Positions 28,877-38,480 are shown, counted from the stretch's first letter. The stretch is 40,832 bases of DNA from Clostridiales bacterium (GCA_012735575.1 JAAYGY010000032.1:1-40832), one strand, 5' to 3'. Notes: a model not told the origin generated them from the letters alone. Numbers and translations: made by a program.

Positions 28877-29243
28877 TTTCATTTTTAAATGTATATAAAA
28901 TATATATGAAATTATAATTATCATCATTTTAGTTTTCATCAAAAGAAAACATTAAATTATAATACATAGCAAATATACACAATTAATGTAAATCAAACCA
29001 AAATGCAAGAATCAATATTGAAACTTGCAAGAAAAAAGCAGAAAGAAAAAAGGAGGACAAAAAAGAGCCTAGCATAAATATACAAAATTATAGTATGTTT
29101 ATAAATAAGCCTTTGAACAGGCTTAATATTCAATAAATGAAAGAAAACACACAAGAAATTGAACTGAAGGGATTGTGTCATATTGCTTAACACATGAATG
29201 AAATAATTTATTCAATTCCTTGCAAATATACTAAAATTTGTCC
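28877..29243 (+). other. AT-rich intergenic stretch before oppA, no gene seen
   Basis: The stretch is dominated by A/T and has no convincing coding region. It contains a perfect seven-pair hairpin, TAAGCCT/AGGCTTA (29106-29125), without a T tract, and a GGAGG at 29052-29056 with no start codon near it. Nothing else stands out. Confidence 0.6.
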
Positions 29244-29272
29244 TTGTGAATTTGTATAAAAGGTGGTATAAT
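29244..29272 (+). promoter_or_regulatory. Promoter for the opp operon
   Basis: TTGTGA (29244-29249) and TATAAT (29267-29272) are spaced 17 bases apart, with a TG-G extension just before the -10. It lies 44 bases upstream of the oppA start codon. No CodY-like palindrome was recognised. Confidence 0.75.
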
Positions 29273-29316
29273 GACCATTAGCAATTTTTAAAAATTTTAT
29301 ATAAGGAGGCAATAAA

Positions 29317-30990
29317 GTGCAAAAGAAATTTATTTCATTATTGCTGGTTGCATTTTTGTTAGTTGGCCTACTTGCAGCTTGCGGATCCGGGGATAAGGGA
29401 GGAACCCTGGTAGTAGGTGTAACCGAAATGTCAGGTAACTTTAATCCAGCATACTACTCATCCGCATATGACGGACATGTAGTTGACCTGGTATTCCAAA
29501 GTCTAATTAAAAAAGACAAGGATGATAATTGGGTTCCTGATGCTGCAAAGGACTGGGAGTTGCAGGAAAATGGAAAAACCATTGTGTTCGAGCTTAAAGA
29601 AGATCTTGTATTCTCTGATGGAGAGCCCTTAACAGCCGAAGACGTTAAATTTACTTATATGCTCCTTTCTGATCCTTCCTATACCGGACGTTATGGGTCT
29701 GTTGCACAGGATCTAGTGGGCTATGATGAATATGTTAATGGTGAAACTGATGAGTTTAAAGGTGTTGAAACTGACGGTGATTACAAGGTAATATTCCACT
29801 TTAAAGAAGCACTAAGGGTTAACCTGAAAAACTGTGCTTTCGCAATTATGCCTAAACACTATTATGGTGCTGATTTTGAGCCAGGTAATACCGAACCAGT
29901 AGCAGCCATTACTACTACACCTGTAGGATCTGGCCCCTATGTTCTGGATAAATATGAAGAGCAGCAATTTGCTTCTCTCAAGAAGAACCCTAAATACAAG
30001 GGAGAGGGATATAAGGTTGAAAACATTGTATGTAAATTTGTTACTCAGACAACTGACATTACTGAATTAACTTCAAAGGGTATAGATTTATTGCCAGGAG
30101 TTATTGAGCCTGAAAAGATCAACCAGGCAAGAGATACAGGCTTTATAAAAGAAAACAGCTATGCCCGTAGCGGATATGGATACATTAACTTTAACACTGA
30201 GTATGGGCCTACTGCTGATGTAAAAGTACGTCAGGCACTGTACTACAGCTTTAACCTAAATGAGTTTGTAGAGTCCTACTATAAGGATGAAAAATCTGGT
30301 GATATTTTAGCCAACGTTCAGTATCATCCCTACTCCCAACTTTCATGGGCAGTAGATGATGATTTCCTTGGCAAATTAAATAAATATGAATTTGATCTGG
30401 AAAAAGCTGCATCCATTCTGGATGAGGCTGGTTGGACTGTAGGATCTAGCGGATATCGTGAAAAAGATGGCCAGGTTCTAGAACTTAACATCGCAGCTAT
30501 GCCTGATCATGATATCTTGGCTACACTGATTCCAATGTGGCAAAGAGACTGGGAAGAAAACTTGAAGATCAAGCTAAACGTTGCTTATCTAGAATTTAAT
30601 ACCATGCTTGACTATGTAATTTACGACTCTGATAACAACGTGGATAAGTGGAGCGTATTCTTCCTGGCAACCAGTATTCCTACAACAGATCCTCATGAAT
30701 TGTATCCCGAATTCCATTCTAAAGAGATTGGAAGCGGTAAAGATAACACAGCAAGATACAGAAATGACAGGGTTGATCAACTCTTTGATGAAGGTAAGGC
30801 AATCTTTGATATTGAAAAAGCTAAACCATTGTATCAAGAAATTGCTTTAATCCTAAATGAAGAAGTTCCAAAGATTCCTGTATATGCTAACACATATTTT
30901 GATCTATATAATGAAAAACTTAAGAACTTTGAAACTAACTCATTGTTTGATTGGGTAGCAGCTTTAGAAGAAGCATATATTGAAGAATAA
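29317..30990 (+). CDS. oppA: Oligopeptide ABC transporter substrate-binding lipoprotein (SBP family 5)
   Basis: A 557-residue extracytoplasmic binding protein. The signal peptide ends in a lipobox LLAAC with the lipid-attached C22, followed by a Gly/Ser/Asp linker. Typical SBP-5 features follow: SGNFNPAYYSS, DLVFQSLIKKD, WELQENGKTIVFELKEDLVFSDGEPLTAEDVKFTY and VKVRQALYYSFN. It should capture peptides for OppBCDF. GTG 29317 follows AAGGAGG by seven bases. The peptide preference cannot be read. Its more abundant expression relative to the permeases could come from the hairpin after the gene. Confidence 0.93.
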   Translation: MQKKFISLLLVAFLLVGLLAACGSGDKGGTLVVGVTEMSGNFNPAYYSSAYDGHVVDLVFQSLIKKDKDDNWVPDAAKDWELQENGKTIVFELKEDLVFSDGEPLTAEDVKFTYMLLSDPSYTGRYGSVAQDLVGYDEYVNGETDEFKGVETDGDYKVIFHFKEALRVNLKNCAFAIMPKHYYGADFEPGNTEPVAAITTTPVGSGPYVLDKYEEQQFASLKKNPKYKGEGYKVENIVCKFVTQTTDITELTSKGIDLLPGVIEPEKINQARDTGFIKENSYARSGYGYINFNTEYGPTADVKVRQALYYSFNLNEFVESYYKDEKSGDILANVQYHPYSQLSWAVDDDFLGKLNKYEFDLEKAASILDEAGWTVGSSGYREKDGQVLELNIAAMPDHDILATLIPMWQRDWEENLKIKLNVAYLEFNTMLDYVIYDSDNNVDKWSVFFLATSIPTTDPHELYPEFHSKEIGSGKDNTARYRNDRVDQLFDEGKAIFDIEKAKPLYQEIALILNEEVPKIPVYANTYFDLYNEKLKNFETNSLFDWVAALEEAYIEE

Positions 30991-31022
30991 TAAATAATAA
31001 TCATTTGATGTATAAAGCATAT

Positions 31023-31050
31023 GGACGCCCTGCAATTAGGTAGGGCGTTC
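31023..31050 (+). other. Intercistronic hairpin between oppA and oppB
   Basis: GGACGCCCT (31023-31031) pairs with AGGGCGTTC (31042-31050) around a 10-base loop. No T tract follows. Such hairpins after binding-protein genes often protect the upstream message. Confidence 0.6.
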
Positions 31051-31091
31051 ATGTGTTACCTACATGGAAATAATTGTAAAGAGGTGATGAG

Positions 31092-32069
31092 ATGCTAAGG
31101 TTTCTAGCTAGGAGATTTTTGAGCTTAATTCCTGTAATCCTAGTTATTACAATAATCCTGTTTATTCTGCTTCAGCTAATGCCTGGGGATCCTGTTAACG
31201 CCTATCTGGGCCAGGGAAGTAAAGTGACTCCAGAACAGCAGGAGAGGATTAGAGCAGAATTAGGATTAGACAAAGGACCTGTTACCCAGTATATAAACTG
31301 GCTGGGAAGAACATTAAAGGGAGATTTCGGGAGTTCTATACAGTTTAGAAAGCCCGTTAATGAATTAATAGGCGATTATATCTGGAATACATTCCTATTA
31401 AATATTGTTTCCTTTATTTTGGCTTTTGCCATTGCAATACCCGTTGGTATAAAGTCTGCTGTTAAAAAGTACGGAAAGTTTGATAATTTCTGGACTGTCT
31501 TTTCCTTAGTGGGCGTGGGAATGCCTTCCTTTTTCTTTGCACTACTGGTAATATTCTTTATAGCTATTCCTTTTGGACTACCTATAAACAGTATGCGGGA
31601 TCCTTTAAAGGCGGCTTTGGGTTATAGTAATATATTTGAGGAGATTTTCGATGTTGCCCAACATATGCTATTGCCAACGCTGGTACTGACTATATTGAGC
31701 CTTGCTGGTCTGATCAGATATGTTAGGAACAGTGTTATTGATGTAATAAATCAGGATTATATTCGCACAGCCAGATCCAAGGGACTATCAGAGAAGGTGG
31801 TTATATACCGTCATGCCTTTAGAAATGCATTGATCCCAATTGTGACCTTGCTGGGTATGTATATACCATCACTGTTTGGCGGCTCTATTTTATTGGAAAC
31901 CGTATTTGTTTGGCCCGGGATTGGAAACATTTTATACAGCTCAGTTATGAACAGAGATATCTGGGTGGTAATGGGAGCAAATACTTTTTACGCAGTTCTA
32001 ATGATTTTAGGTAATTTATTTGCAGATATATCCTATGCCATAGTAGATCCGAGAGTAAAATTGCAGTAA
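31092..32069 (+). CDS. oppB: Oligopeptide ABC transporter permease B
   Basis: A 325-residue inner-membrane permease with six predicted helices. The N-terminal part shows the OppB/DppB pattern LLQLMPGDPVNAYLG and LGLDKGPVTQYINWLG. The EAA loop that contacts the ATPase is visible as YIRTARSKGLSEKVVIYRHAF. It forms the pore with OppC. GAGGTG precedes the ATG by a few bases. OppC starts 18 bases downstream. Confidence 0.95.
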   Translation: MLRFLARRFLSLIPVILVITIILFILLQLMPGDPVNAYLGQGSKVTPEQQERIRAELGLDKGPVTQYINWLGRTLKGDFGSSIQFRKPVNELIGDYIWNTFLLNIVSFILAFAIAIPVGIKSAVKKYGKFDNFWTVFSLVGVGMPSFFFALLVIFFIAIPFGLPINSMRDPLKAALGYSNIFEEIFDVAQHMLLPTLVLTILSLAGLIRYVRNSVIDVINQDYIRTARSKGLSEKVVIYRHAFRNALIPIVTLLGMYIPSLFGGSILLETVFVWPGIGNILYSSVMNRDIWVVMGANTFYAVLMILGNLFADISYAIVDPRVKLQ

Positions 32070-32087
32070 GGAGGGAGAAGTAGACAA

Positions 32088-32993
32088 ATGCCAAGAAAAA
32101 GTTTAAGCAGAAGTAAAGATTCTCAGGCCATGGGTCCATGGAGAGTAGCCTGGGAAAGGTTTAGAAAAAATAAAGTAGCTATTACAGGCGCTATTATATT
32201 TCTTACTATTGTTTTATTGGTAATTATTGTTCCAATTTTATCACCTTATAAAATAAGTGAGTTTGAGCTGTCCAATAAGAATTTACCTCCTTCTTCCAAG
32301 CATTGGCTAGGTACTGATGAACAAGGCAGGGATGTGCTCCTTAGGGTGTTTTATGGTGGAAGGATATCTATACTGATTGGACTTATAACAGCATTAATAA
32401 CCGTAGTTATTGGAGCTACGGTAGGGGCTATTTCGGGCTTTTACGGTGGAAGAGTGGATAATTTTCTCATGAGATTTACAGAAATTATCTATTCACTGCC
32501 CTTTATGCCTATTATGATTACCTTATCCTTCGCCCTCATGTGGAGGGTACCCAGTGAACAAAAGCTGTTCATGGTAATGGTTATTTTGGCTATTATATCA
32601 TGGCCGGGACTGGCCCGTCTTGTAAGAGGACAAATACTATCCCTTAGGGAACAGGACTTTATAGTAGCTACTACTGCCCTGGGATTATCCAATAGATCAA
32701 AAATCTTTAAGCATTTATTGCCCAATACCCTATCCTATATTATAGTTACTGCCACGCTGGAGATGGCTTCAGCCATTTTGACTGAGGCATCATTATCCTT
32801 CTTAGGATTAGGAGTTATTCCGCCAACACCCACATGGGGTAACATGATTGAGAGGGCAAGGGATATAAAAGTGTTTAGTAGTCTGCCCTGGCTTTGGATT
32901 CCACCAGGAATACTGATAATTTTAACTGTTGTTAGCATAAATCTTTTAGGAGAAGGGTTAAGAGATGCCTTTGATCCTAAGGAGATAAGGTAG
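32088..32993 (+). CDS. oppC: Oligopeptide ABC transporter permease C
   Basis: The second 301-residue permease. It begins with a cytoplasmic segment carrying the OppC-type WERFRKNKVAITGAIIFL, followed by LSPYKISEF and HWLGTDEQGRDVLLRVFYGGRIS, and then the helical core. The EAA loop reads FIVATTALGLSNRSKIFKHLLPN, and the C-terminal block (SLSFLGLGVIPPTPTWG) is family typical. AAGGAGGG lies before the ATG. OppD follows 14 bases after the stop. Confidence 0.95.
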   Translation: MPRKSLSRSKDSQAMGPWRVAWERFRKNKVAITGAIIFLTIVLLVIIVPILSPYKISEFELSNKNLPPSSKHWLGTDEQGRDVLLRVFYGGRISILIGLITALITVVIGATVGAISGFYGGRVDNFLMRFTEIIYSLPFMPIMITLSFALMWRVPSEQKLFMVMVILAIISWPGLARLVRGQILSLREQDFIVATTALGLSNRSKIFKHLLPNTLSYIIVTATLEMASAILTEASLSFLGLGVIPPTPTWGNMIERARDIKVFSSLPWLWIPPGILIILTVVSINLLGEGLRDAFDPKEIR

Positions 32994-33007
32994 GTGAGAG
33001 AGAAGAA

Positions 33008-34018
33008 ATGAGCAAATTATTAGAAGTAAAAGATCTGAAAACATACTTCTATACTGATAAAGGAGTAGTTAAGGCTGTTGACGGAGTTTCCTTCACTATT
33101 GAGAAGGGTCAAACCGTGGGACTGGTTGGAGAATCAGGCTGTGGTAAAAGTATTACTTCTATGTCCATTCTAAAGCTATTAGATGAAAATGGAAAGATTG
33201 TGGACGGGTCTATATTGTTAGAGGGCAAAAATATTGTAAATATGAATGACGATGAGATAAGGCATATTAGAGGAAATGAAATCTCTATGATATTCCAGGA
33301 GCCCATGACTTCGCTAAATCCAGTGCAAAAGATTGCAGATCAGATTTTGGAGCCAATAATTCTGCATCAGGGGCTTGATAAAAATGAAGCCAGAAAAGTG
33401 GCAATAGAGATGCTGGAGCTAGTAGGTATTCCCAGAGCAGCTGAGGTTGCCAATGATTATCCCCACCAGCTAAGCGGTGGAATGCGTCAGAGGGTAATGA
33501 TTGCTATGGCTCTGGCATGTAGACCAAAACTGCTTATTGCTGATGAACCAACTACTGCACTTGATGTAACCATACAGGCTCAAATACTTCATCTGATGAA
33601 TGATTTAAAAGAAAAGACCAATACTGCCATATTGCTGATAACCCACGATCTGGGGGTTGTGGCACAGATGGCCGATTATGTTATAGTTATGTATTCCGGT
33701 AAGGTAGTAGAGACAGCACCAGTAAAGGAACTCTTTGCCAATCCCAAACATCCTTACACCAAGGGACTACTGGCTTCTATTCCCAGTTTGGATGAGGAAA
33801 AGGACAGGCTCTATACCATACCAGGGGTAGTTCCTAACCCTATGGAATTGCCTGATGGATGCTATTTTGCACCACGTTGCGAGTATGCAAGACCGGAATG
33901 CAGAAAATATATGCCGGGTATAACCGGAGTAAATGAAAATCATGAAGTGAGATGTTTCCTATATAGCGATGTGACAGAAGAGAATCAAAAAGAGAAGGAG
34001 GATCGGGGAAGTGAGTAA
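33008..34018 (+). CDS. oppD: Oligopeptide ABC transporter ATPase D
   Basis: A 336-residue ATP-binding subunit. Walker A GESGCGKS lies near residue 40, the Q loop in FQEPMTSLNP, the signature LSGGMRQR near 157, Walker B LLIADEPTTALDVT and the switch His in THDLGVV. The C-terminal oligopeptide-binding extension with cysteines (GCYFAPRCEYARPEC) may hold an iron-sulfur cluster, as known for DppD/OppD relatives. It overlaps oppF by eight bases. Confidence 0.96.
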   Translation: MSKLLEVKDLKTYFYTDKGVVKAVDGVSFTIEKGQTVGLVGESGCGKSITSMSILKLLDENGKIVDGSILLEGKNIVNMNDDEIRHIRGNEISMIFQEPMTSLNPVQKIADQILEPIILHQGLDKNEARKVAIEMLELVGIPRAAEVANDYPHQLSGGMRQRVMIAMALACRPKLLIADEPTTALDVTIQAQILHLMNDLKEKTNTAILLITHDLGVVAQMADYVIVMYSGKVVETAPVKELFANPKHPYTKGLLASIPSLDEEKDRLYTIPGVVPNPMELPDGCYFAPRCEYARPECRKYMPGITGVNENHEVRCFLYSDVTEENQKEKEDRGSE

Positions 34019-34991
34019 TAAAGCTATAATACAAGTAAAGAATCTGACCAAGCATTTTCCAGTGAAGAAGACCAAACTATTTGAACCCAGATCCTTTGTG
34101 CATGCTGTTAATGATGTTTCCTTTGATATTTATGAAGGAGAAACCTTGGGGCTGGTAGGGGAGTCAGGTAGTGGAAAGTCTACATTAGGTAGAACAATGA
34201 TCAACCTATATCCTGCTACAGCTGGAGAGGTTATATATAAAGAGCAAAATATTCTAGAGCTTTCTGATAAAAAGATGAAGCCCTTGAGAAAGGAACTTCA
34301 GATTATTTTCCAGGATCCTTACAGTTCTTTGAACCCAAGGCTGAATGTATTTTCCATTATTGGAGAAGCTATGGTAGAACACAAAATTGCTAAAAAGGGC
34401 AAGGATCTTGAAGACAAGGTACAGGAAATAATGGAGATATGCGGATTGTCCGCCTATCATATGTATAGATATCCTCATCAGTTTTCTGGAGGACAAAGGC
34501 AGAGGATAGGAATTGCCAGAGCCTTGGCCCTTAATCCTAAATTTGTAGTATGTGACGAGCCGGTATCTGCTCTTGACGTGTCCATACAATCCCAGATTCT
34601 AAATCTTATGATGGATCTACAGGACAGATTTGGGCTATCCTATCTCTTTATATCCCACGACTTAAGTGTTGTAAAGCACATTAGTCAAAGGATAGGTGTA
34701 ATGTATCTAGGATCAATTGTGGAAATGGCGTCAAAGGAGGATTTATACAAGAACCCTCTGCATCCCTATACTCAGGCATTGTTGGCTGCTATACCAAAAC
34801 CTGATCCTAACAAGAAATCAGATATAGGTAATATTAAGGGCGAAATACCAAGCAACGTCAATCTGCCCAAGGGATGTCCTTTCCACACCAGATGTCCTTA
34901 CGCAAAGGATATATGCAGGGAGAAAGTGCCTGAAACCAGGGAAATGGAAAAAGGTCATACTGTTGCCTGCCATTTCGCTGGAGAAATATAA
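34011..34991 (+). CDS. oppF: Oligopeptide ABC transporter ATPase F
   Basis: The second ATP-binding subunit, 326 residues. It has Walker A GESGSGKST, signature FSGGQRQR, Walker B VVCDEPVSALDVS, the switch His in SHDLSVV, and the C-terminal extension PKGCPFHTRCPYAKDIC. OppD and OppF normally form a heterodimer. The GTG start lies inside the end of oppD, preceded by GGAGG with a long nine-base spacing. Confidence 0.95.
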   Translation: MSNKAIIQVKNLTKHFPVKKTKLFEPRSFVHAVNDVSFDIYEGETLGLVGESGSGKSTLGRTMINLYPATAGEVIYKEQNILELSDKKMKPLRKELQIIFQDPYSSLNPRLNVFSIIGEAMVEHKIAKKGKDLEDKVQEIMEICGLSAYHMYRYPHQFSGGQRQRIGIARALALNPKFVVCDEPVSALDVSIQSQILNLMMDLQDRFGLSYLFISHDLSVVKHISQRIGVMYLGSIVEMASKEDLYKNPLHPYTQALLAAIPKPDPNKKSDIGNIKGEIPSNVNLPKGCPFHTRCPYAKDICREKVPETREMEKGHTVACHFAGEI

Positions 34992-35008
34992 TAAAAAGGG
35001 GAAATTTT

Positions 35009-35194
35009 GTGTTTAAAAGGCTGGCAGAAATGCTAAAGAAAAAGGAAATAGATCCTCAAATCAAAAAAGAGCTAAAGTTTGAGGCAACTGATTTCTTAGC
35101 CTTAATGATTGCGGCCATTACTGTTATAGGTCCCGTTATTCTTGCTATTTTTGCTGTGATAGCTGTAATCATTTTATTGTTATTCTATAGGTAG
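35009..35194 (+). CDS. Small single-span membrane protein of unknown function
   Basis: A 61-residue protein with a Lys/Glu-rich first half (FKRLAEMLKKKEIDPQIKKELKFEATD) and one hydrophobic helix of about 25 residues at the C-terminus, ending in FYR. I know no named family for it. It starts at GTG 35009, preceded by AAAGGGG, 17 bases after oppF and before the terminator at 35244. It is therefore probably co-transcribed with opp. The low complexity of the helix makes chance coding possible, but position and ribosome site favour a real gene. Confidence 0.6.
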   Translation: MFKRLAEMLKKKEIDPQIKKELKFEATDFLALMIAAITVIGPVILAIFAVIAVIILLLFYR

Positions 35195-35243
35195 CACTGT
35201 AATATTTCTATATTCTTATAGTTAAACTCTTTTATAAAGTTTT

Positions 35244-35277
35244 AAAGGTAGAGATGGGAAAAATCTCTACCTTTTTT
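35244..35277 (+). terminator. Terminator between the opp operon and nagB (convergent genes)
   Basis: AAAGGTAGAGAT (35244-35255) pairs with ATCTCTACCTTT (35263-35274) around a seven-base loop, followed by a T run on the plus strand. nagB runs towards it from the other side, so it may serve both strands, though the minus-strand tail is less T-rich. Confidence 0.85.
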
Positions 35278-35358
35278 GTGTATGTGTAATATTATTCTTG
35301 TAATCAATTCTATAGCCCATTAAATATTATTCATGAATATGGCCGATTATAGAATCAA

Positions 35359-36084
35359 TTATAGAAGGGAAGCTGCTTCCTCATCCAGCACTACGGTTAC
35401 AAAGGGATGAAGCTGAAGTACTGAAGCGGGAACATCTGTTGTAATAGGGCCGTTAATGGCCTTTTGTGCAATTTCAGCCTTATCTTTACCTGATATCATA
35501 AGAATGATCTTCCGTGCCTGCATAATGGTCTTAATACCCATGGATAGAGCTTGACGGGGAACCTGATCAATGGAATCAAAAAATCTTGAATTAGCTTCTA
35601 TGGTTCTTTTATCAAGATCTATCAAACTGGTGATGGAATCAAAGGGAGTGCCTGGCTCATTAAATCCAATATGACCGTTATGGCCGATCCCTAATACCTG
35701 TAAATCAATGCCTCCTGCCTCTTTTATTTTCTTTTCATATTCTTCGCACTCTTTTTCAGCATCCTCTACCTCGCCATTGGGGATGTTGATATTTTCAGGC
35801 TGGATATTTACCTTGCCAAAAAGGTTTTTAAACATAAAATAGTAGTAGCTTTGAGGGTGAGTTTTGGCTAGTCCCTTATATTCATCCAGATTAAAGGTTT
35901 TAACCTTGGAGAAATCGATTTCACCCTTTTTATTCCTTTCAACTAACTGTGCATAAAGTCCAAGGGGAGTGCTGCCTGTTGCCAGTCCCAATACGCTATC
36001 AGGCTTGTCCTTTATTTGCTGGCTAACAATATCAGCAGCTATCCTATCAAAATCTTCCTTATTTTTTGCTATAATAATCTCCAT
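35359..36084 (-). CDS. nagB: Glucosamine-6-phosphate deaminase
   Basis: This enzyme converts glucosamine-6-phosphate to fructose-6-phosphate and ammonia. The 241-residue form fits the shorter Gram-positive NagB. Motifs are the phosphate-binding GLATGSTPLGLY near residue 33, the catalytic Asp region KTFNLDEYKG, and the active-site His in GIGHNGHIGFNEPGTPF. AGGAGG lies seven bases before the ATG. The gene lies about 25 kb from nagA and is divergent from the YitT gene. A TATAAT on the minus strand (about 36136-36141) is a possible -10 box, but its -35 box is weak. Confidence 0.96.
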   Translation of the reverse strand: MEIIIAKNKEDFDRIAADIVSQQIKDKPDSVLGLATGSTPLGLYAQLVERNKKGEIDFSKVKTFNLDEYKGLAKTHPQSYYYFMFKNLFGKVNIQPENINIPNGEVEDAEKECEEYEKKIKEAGGIDLQVLGIGHNGHIGFNEPGTPFDSITSLIDLDKRTIEANSRFFDSIDQVPRQALSMGIKTIMQARKIILMISGKDKAEIAQKAINGPITTDVPASVLQLHPFVTVVLDEEAASLL

Positions 36085-36298
36085 TTAGGGGCCTCCTTTA
36101 GTTAAGTTATGTATTATTTAATAATTCATATTATATTATAAACCTTTGCATCTGTTTTTAAAAGGGTAAAGCTGTGATATAATAAATACATTGTGCCTTT
36201 ATTGGTTTATATACTGGCCTTATAATTATTTGCTCTATGATGGTACAAAATATTAACAGCTTAATTTGTATGTTTTAGACTGAGGAGGCGACAAAAGA

Positions 36299-37153
36299 AT
36301 GCCAAAAAATACTGATTCGAGTTTGGTGAAAAGAGTGATATATATATTCATAGGCAGCTTTATTCATGCCTATGGTATTAACGCTCTACTGATTCCCCAC
36401 AACCTACTTACTGGTGGTCTTACGGGAATTGCTATGATAATAGAATATTTCCTAAAAATCCCTATCTCCATAATGGTAATTTTGTTAAACATACCTTTGT
36501 TTATAGCTGGATATAAGATAATAAGCAAACGTTTTGTTTATCTTAGTATAGTAGGTATAGTTAGCTTATCATTTTTTGTAGCCTTAACAAAGAACTGGAC
36601 TTTACCCATTAAAAATCCTATGGTAGCAGCCATATACGGAGGACTTTTTTTGGGCGTTGGATCGGGTATAATTATTAAAAATCGGGGCTCTTTAGGTGGT
36701 ACTGACATCGTAGCTGTTATCTTAAACAAACATTTTTCAGTAAGCATAGGGCTGGTAACTACTCTTTTTAATTTTATAATATTAGCTATGGCTATATGTA
36801 TGTTTGATATAGAGCTGGCCATGTATACCATGATTGCCATATTTGTAAGCAGCAAGGCTATGGATACCCTTCAGGAAGGCTTTAATCACAAGAAAACCGT
36901 TATTGTAATATCCGATCATTCTAAGGAAATAGCCAGAGAGCTTATGGAGAAGGTGGGCAGAGGCGTAACCTTTTTGGAAGGGGAAGGAGCCTATACCAAT
37001 ACTCCAAAGAGACTGATATACATAGTAGTACGAATTATAGAACTATCAAAAGTAAAAGATATTATTCGGGCCATTGATGAAAATGCTTTTTTAACCATCA
37101 TAGACACAAAAGAAGTAGAAGGCAAAGGGTTTGATTTAGGAGATTTATACTAG
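36299..37153 (+). CDS. YitT family membrane protein with DUF2179 domain
   Basis: A 284-residue protein with five or six membrane helices in the first 200 residues. Family motifs GINALLIPHNLLTGGLTGIAM and GIIIKNRGSLGGTDIVAVIL are visible. They are followed by a soluble DUF2179 domain (VIVISDHSKEIARELMEKVGRGVTFLEGEGAYT) that resembles nucleotide- or ligand-binding regulators. The function of YitT proteins is not established. GAGGAGG at 36283-36289 precedes the ATG by nine bases. It lies 16 bases upstream of the dipeptidase gene, suggesting an operon. Confidence 0.93.
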   Translation: MPKNTDSSLVKRVIYIFIGSFIHAYGINALLIPHNLLTGGLTGIAMIIEYFLKIPISIMVILLNIPLFIAGYKIISKRFVYLSIVGIVSLSFFVALTKNWTLPIKNPMVAAIYGGLFLGVGSGIIIKNRGSLGGTDIVAVILNKHFSVSIGLVTTLFNFIILAMAICMFDIELAMYTMIAIFVSSKAMDTLQEGFNHKKTVIVISDHSKEIARELMEKVGRGVTFLEGEGAYTNTPKRLIYIVVRIIELSKVKDIIRAIDENAFLTIIDTKEVEGKGFDLGDLY

Positions 37154-37169
37154 AAGAGGAGGAAGAAAA

Positions 37170-38480
37170 GTGATGTTAAACAAGATCATAGATATTTATA
37201 AGGACAAGCTAATAAAATCCACCCAGGAGCTAATAGCTATTCCTAGCAAGAAGGCAGAACCTAAGGAAGGCATGCCTTTTGGCGAAGAAATCAACAGGGC
37301 GTTGGTGTATGCCCTCAAGAGAGGTGAAGAACTGGGATTTTTAGTAGGTAATGTTGATGGATACGCAGGCTTTATTGAATTTGGCCAGGGAAGCGAGACC
37401 CTTGGCATATTAGCCCATCTGGATGTAGTTCCAGAGGGTGAAGGCTGGACCTACCCTCCTTTTGGTGGAGAGATCCATGATAATAAGATATATGGAAGGG
37501 GAGCCATTGATGACAAGGGCCCGGCCATGGCAGCTCTCTTTGCCATGAAGGCTGTAATGGAGTCTGATGTTCCGGTCAATAAAAAAGTTCGCCTTATTCT
37601 AGGTACAGATGAGGAAAGTGGCTGGGAGGATATGGATTATTACTTTAAGAACCAGCCTATGCCTGATTTTGGCATAACACCTGATGCCAATTATCCTGTA
37701 ATCCATGCTGAAAAGGGAATTGTTCATATAGAATTATATAAGAAATTTGATAGTCTAAGTAGTGACAAGTCCTCCATTGTGAGCATAAAGGGAGGATCCA
37801 GGGCAAATATGGTACCTGACAGCTGCACCTGTTATCTAAAAGATCAAGAGGAGCCTTTAACTACAGAAGGGGTATCCGCTCATGCCAGCACGCCGGACAA
37901 GGGTCAAAACGCTATATCAAAAATGCTGGATTTACTCACAAGTAAAGAGCTGGGAGATAGTGATATTGATAAATTTGTAGCAGATCTTAACAGGCTTATG
38001 GGCTATGATACTACAGGTGAGGGACTGGGTATAAACTACTCTGATGATGTTTCTGGCAGTCTAACTCTTAATCTGGGCGTAATTGATGTGGATAGGGAGA
38101 GGGGTAGTGCAATAATTGATATACGTTTCCCCGTGAAATATACCACAGAGGAAATTTTATCTGCTATAGAGGAAAGACTTAACAATACAGGTATAGCAGT
38201 AAGGGTTATTCACTGTCAGCATCCCTTATATGTACCAAAGGATCATTTCCTGGTAAAAACCCTAAGCAGGGTATACAGGGAACAGACTGGGCAGGATGTA
38301 GAACCTTTGGCTATTGGAGGGGGTACCTATGCCAGAGCTTTAAAGACAGGGGTGGCCTTTGGTGCAGTATTTCCCGGAAAAGCTGAACTGGCACACCAGA
38401 AGGATGAGTATATAGAAATAGATGATTTGATTCTAAATGCAAAAATTTATGCTCATGCAATTGCAGAACTGGTAAAGTAG
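37170..38480 (+). CDS. pepV: Dipeptidase of the M20 family (PepV type)
   Basis: A 436-residue zinc aminopeptidase that hydrolyses dipeptides in the cytoplasm. Two metal-binding sites are seen: HLDVVPEG plus GRGAIDDKGPAMAALFAMK, and the catalytic Glu pair in GTDEESGWEDMDYYF. The lid/dimer domain contains EGVSAHASTPDKGQNA, and the C-terminus has IGGGTYARALKTGVAFGAVFPG. GGAGG at 37158-37162 is seven bases before GTG 37170 and ten before ATG 37173; either could be used. Its role would be to complete digestion of peptides brought in by Opp, encoded upstream, though the two are not in one transcript. Confidence 0.92.
   Translation: MMLNKIIDIYKDKLIKSTQELIAIPSKKAEPKEGMPFGEEINRALVYALKRGEELGFLVGNVDGYAGFIEFGQGSETLGILAHLDVVPEGEGWTYPPFGGEIHDNKIYGRGAIDDKGPAMAALFAMKAVMESDVPVNKKVRLILGTDEESGWEDMDYYFKNQPMPDFGITPDANYPVIHAEKGIVHIELYKKFDSLSSDKSSIVSIKGGSRANMVPDSCTCYLKDQEEPLTTEGVSAHASTPDKGQNAISKMLDLLTSKELGDSDIDKFVADLNRLMGYDTTGEGLGINYSDDVSGSLTLNLGVIDVDRERGSAIIDIRFPVKYTTEEILSAIEERLNNTGIAVRVIHCQHPLYVPKDHFLVKTLSRVYREQTGQDVEPLAIGGGTYARALKTGVAFGAVFPGKAELAHQKDEYIEIDDLILNAKIYAHAIAELVK

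Noticed and set aside
29049-29056. AAAGGAGG in the intergenic region before oppA.
   Set aside because: No start codon lies at a usable distance downstream.
29003-29077. A 24-codon Lys/Arg-rich open frame upstream of oppA.
   Set aside because: No ribosome site, no clear promoter, and the composition follows from an A-rich stretch.
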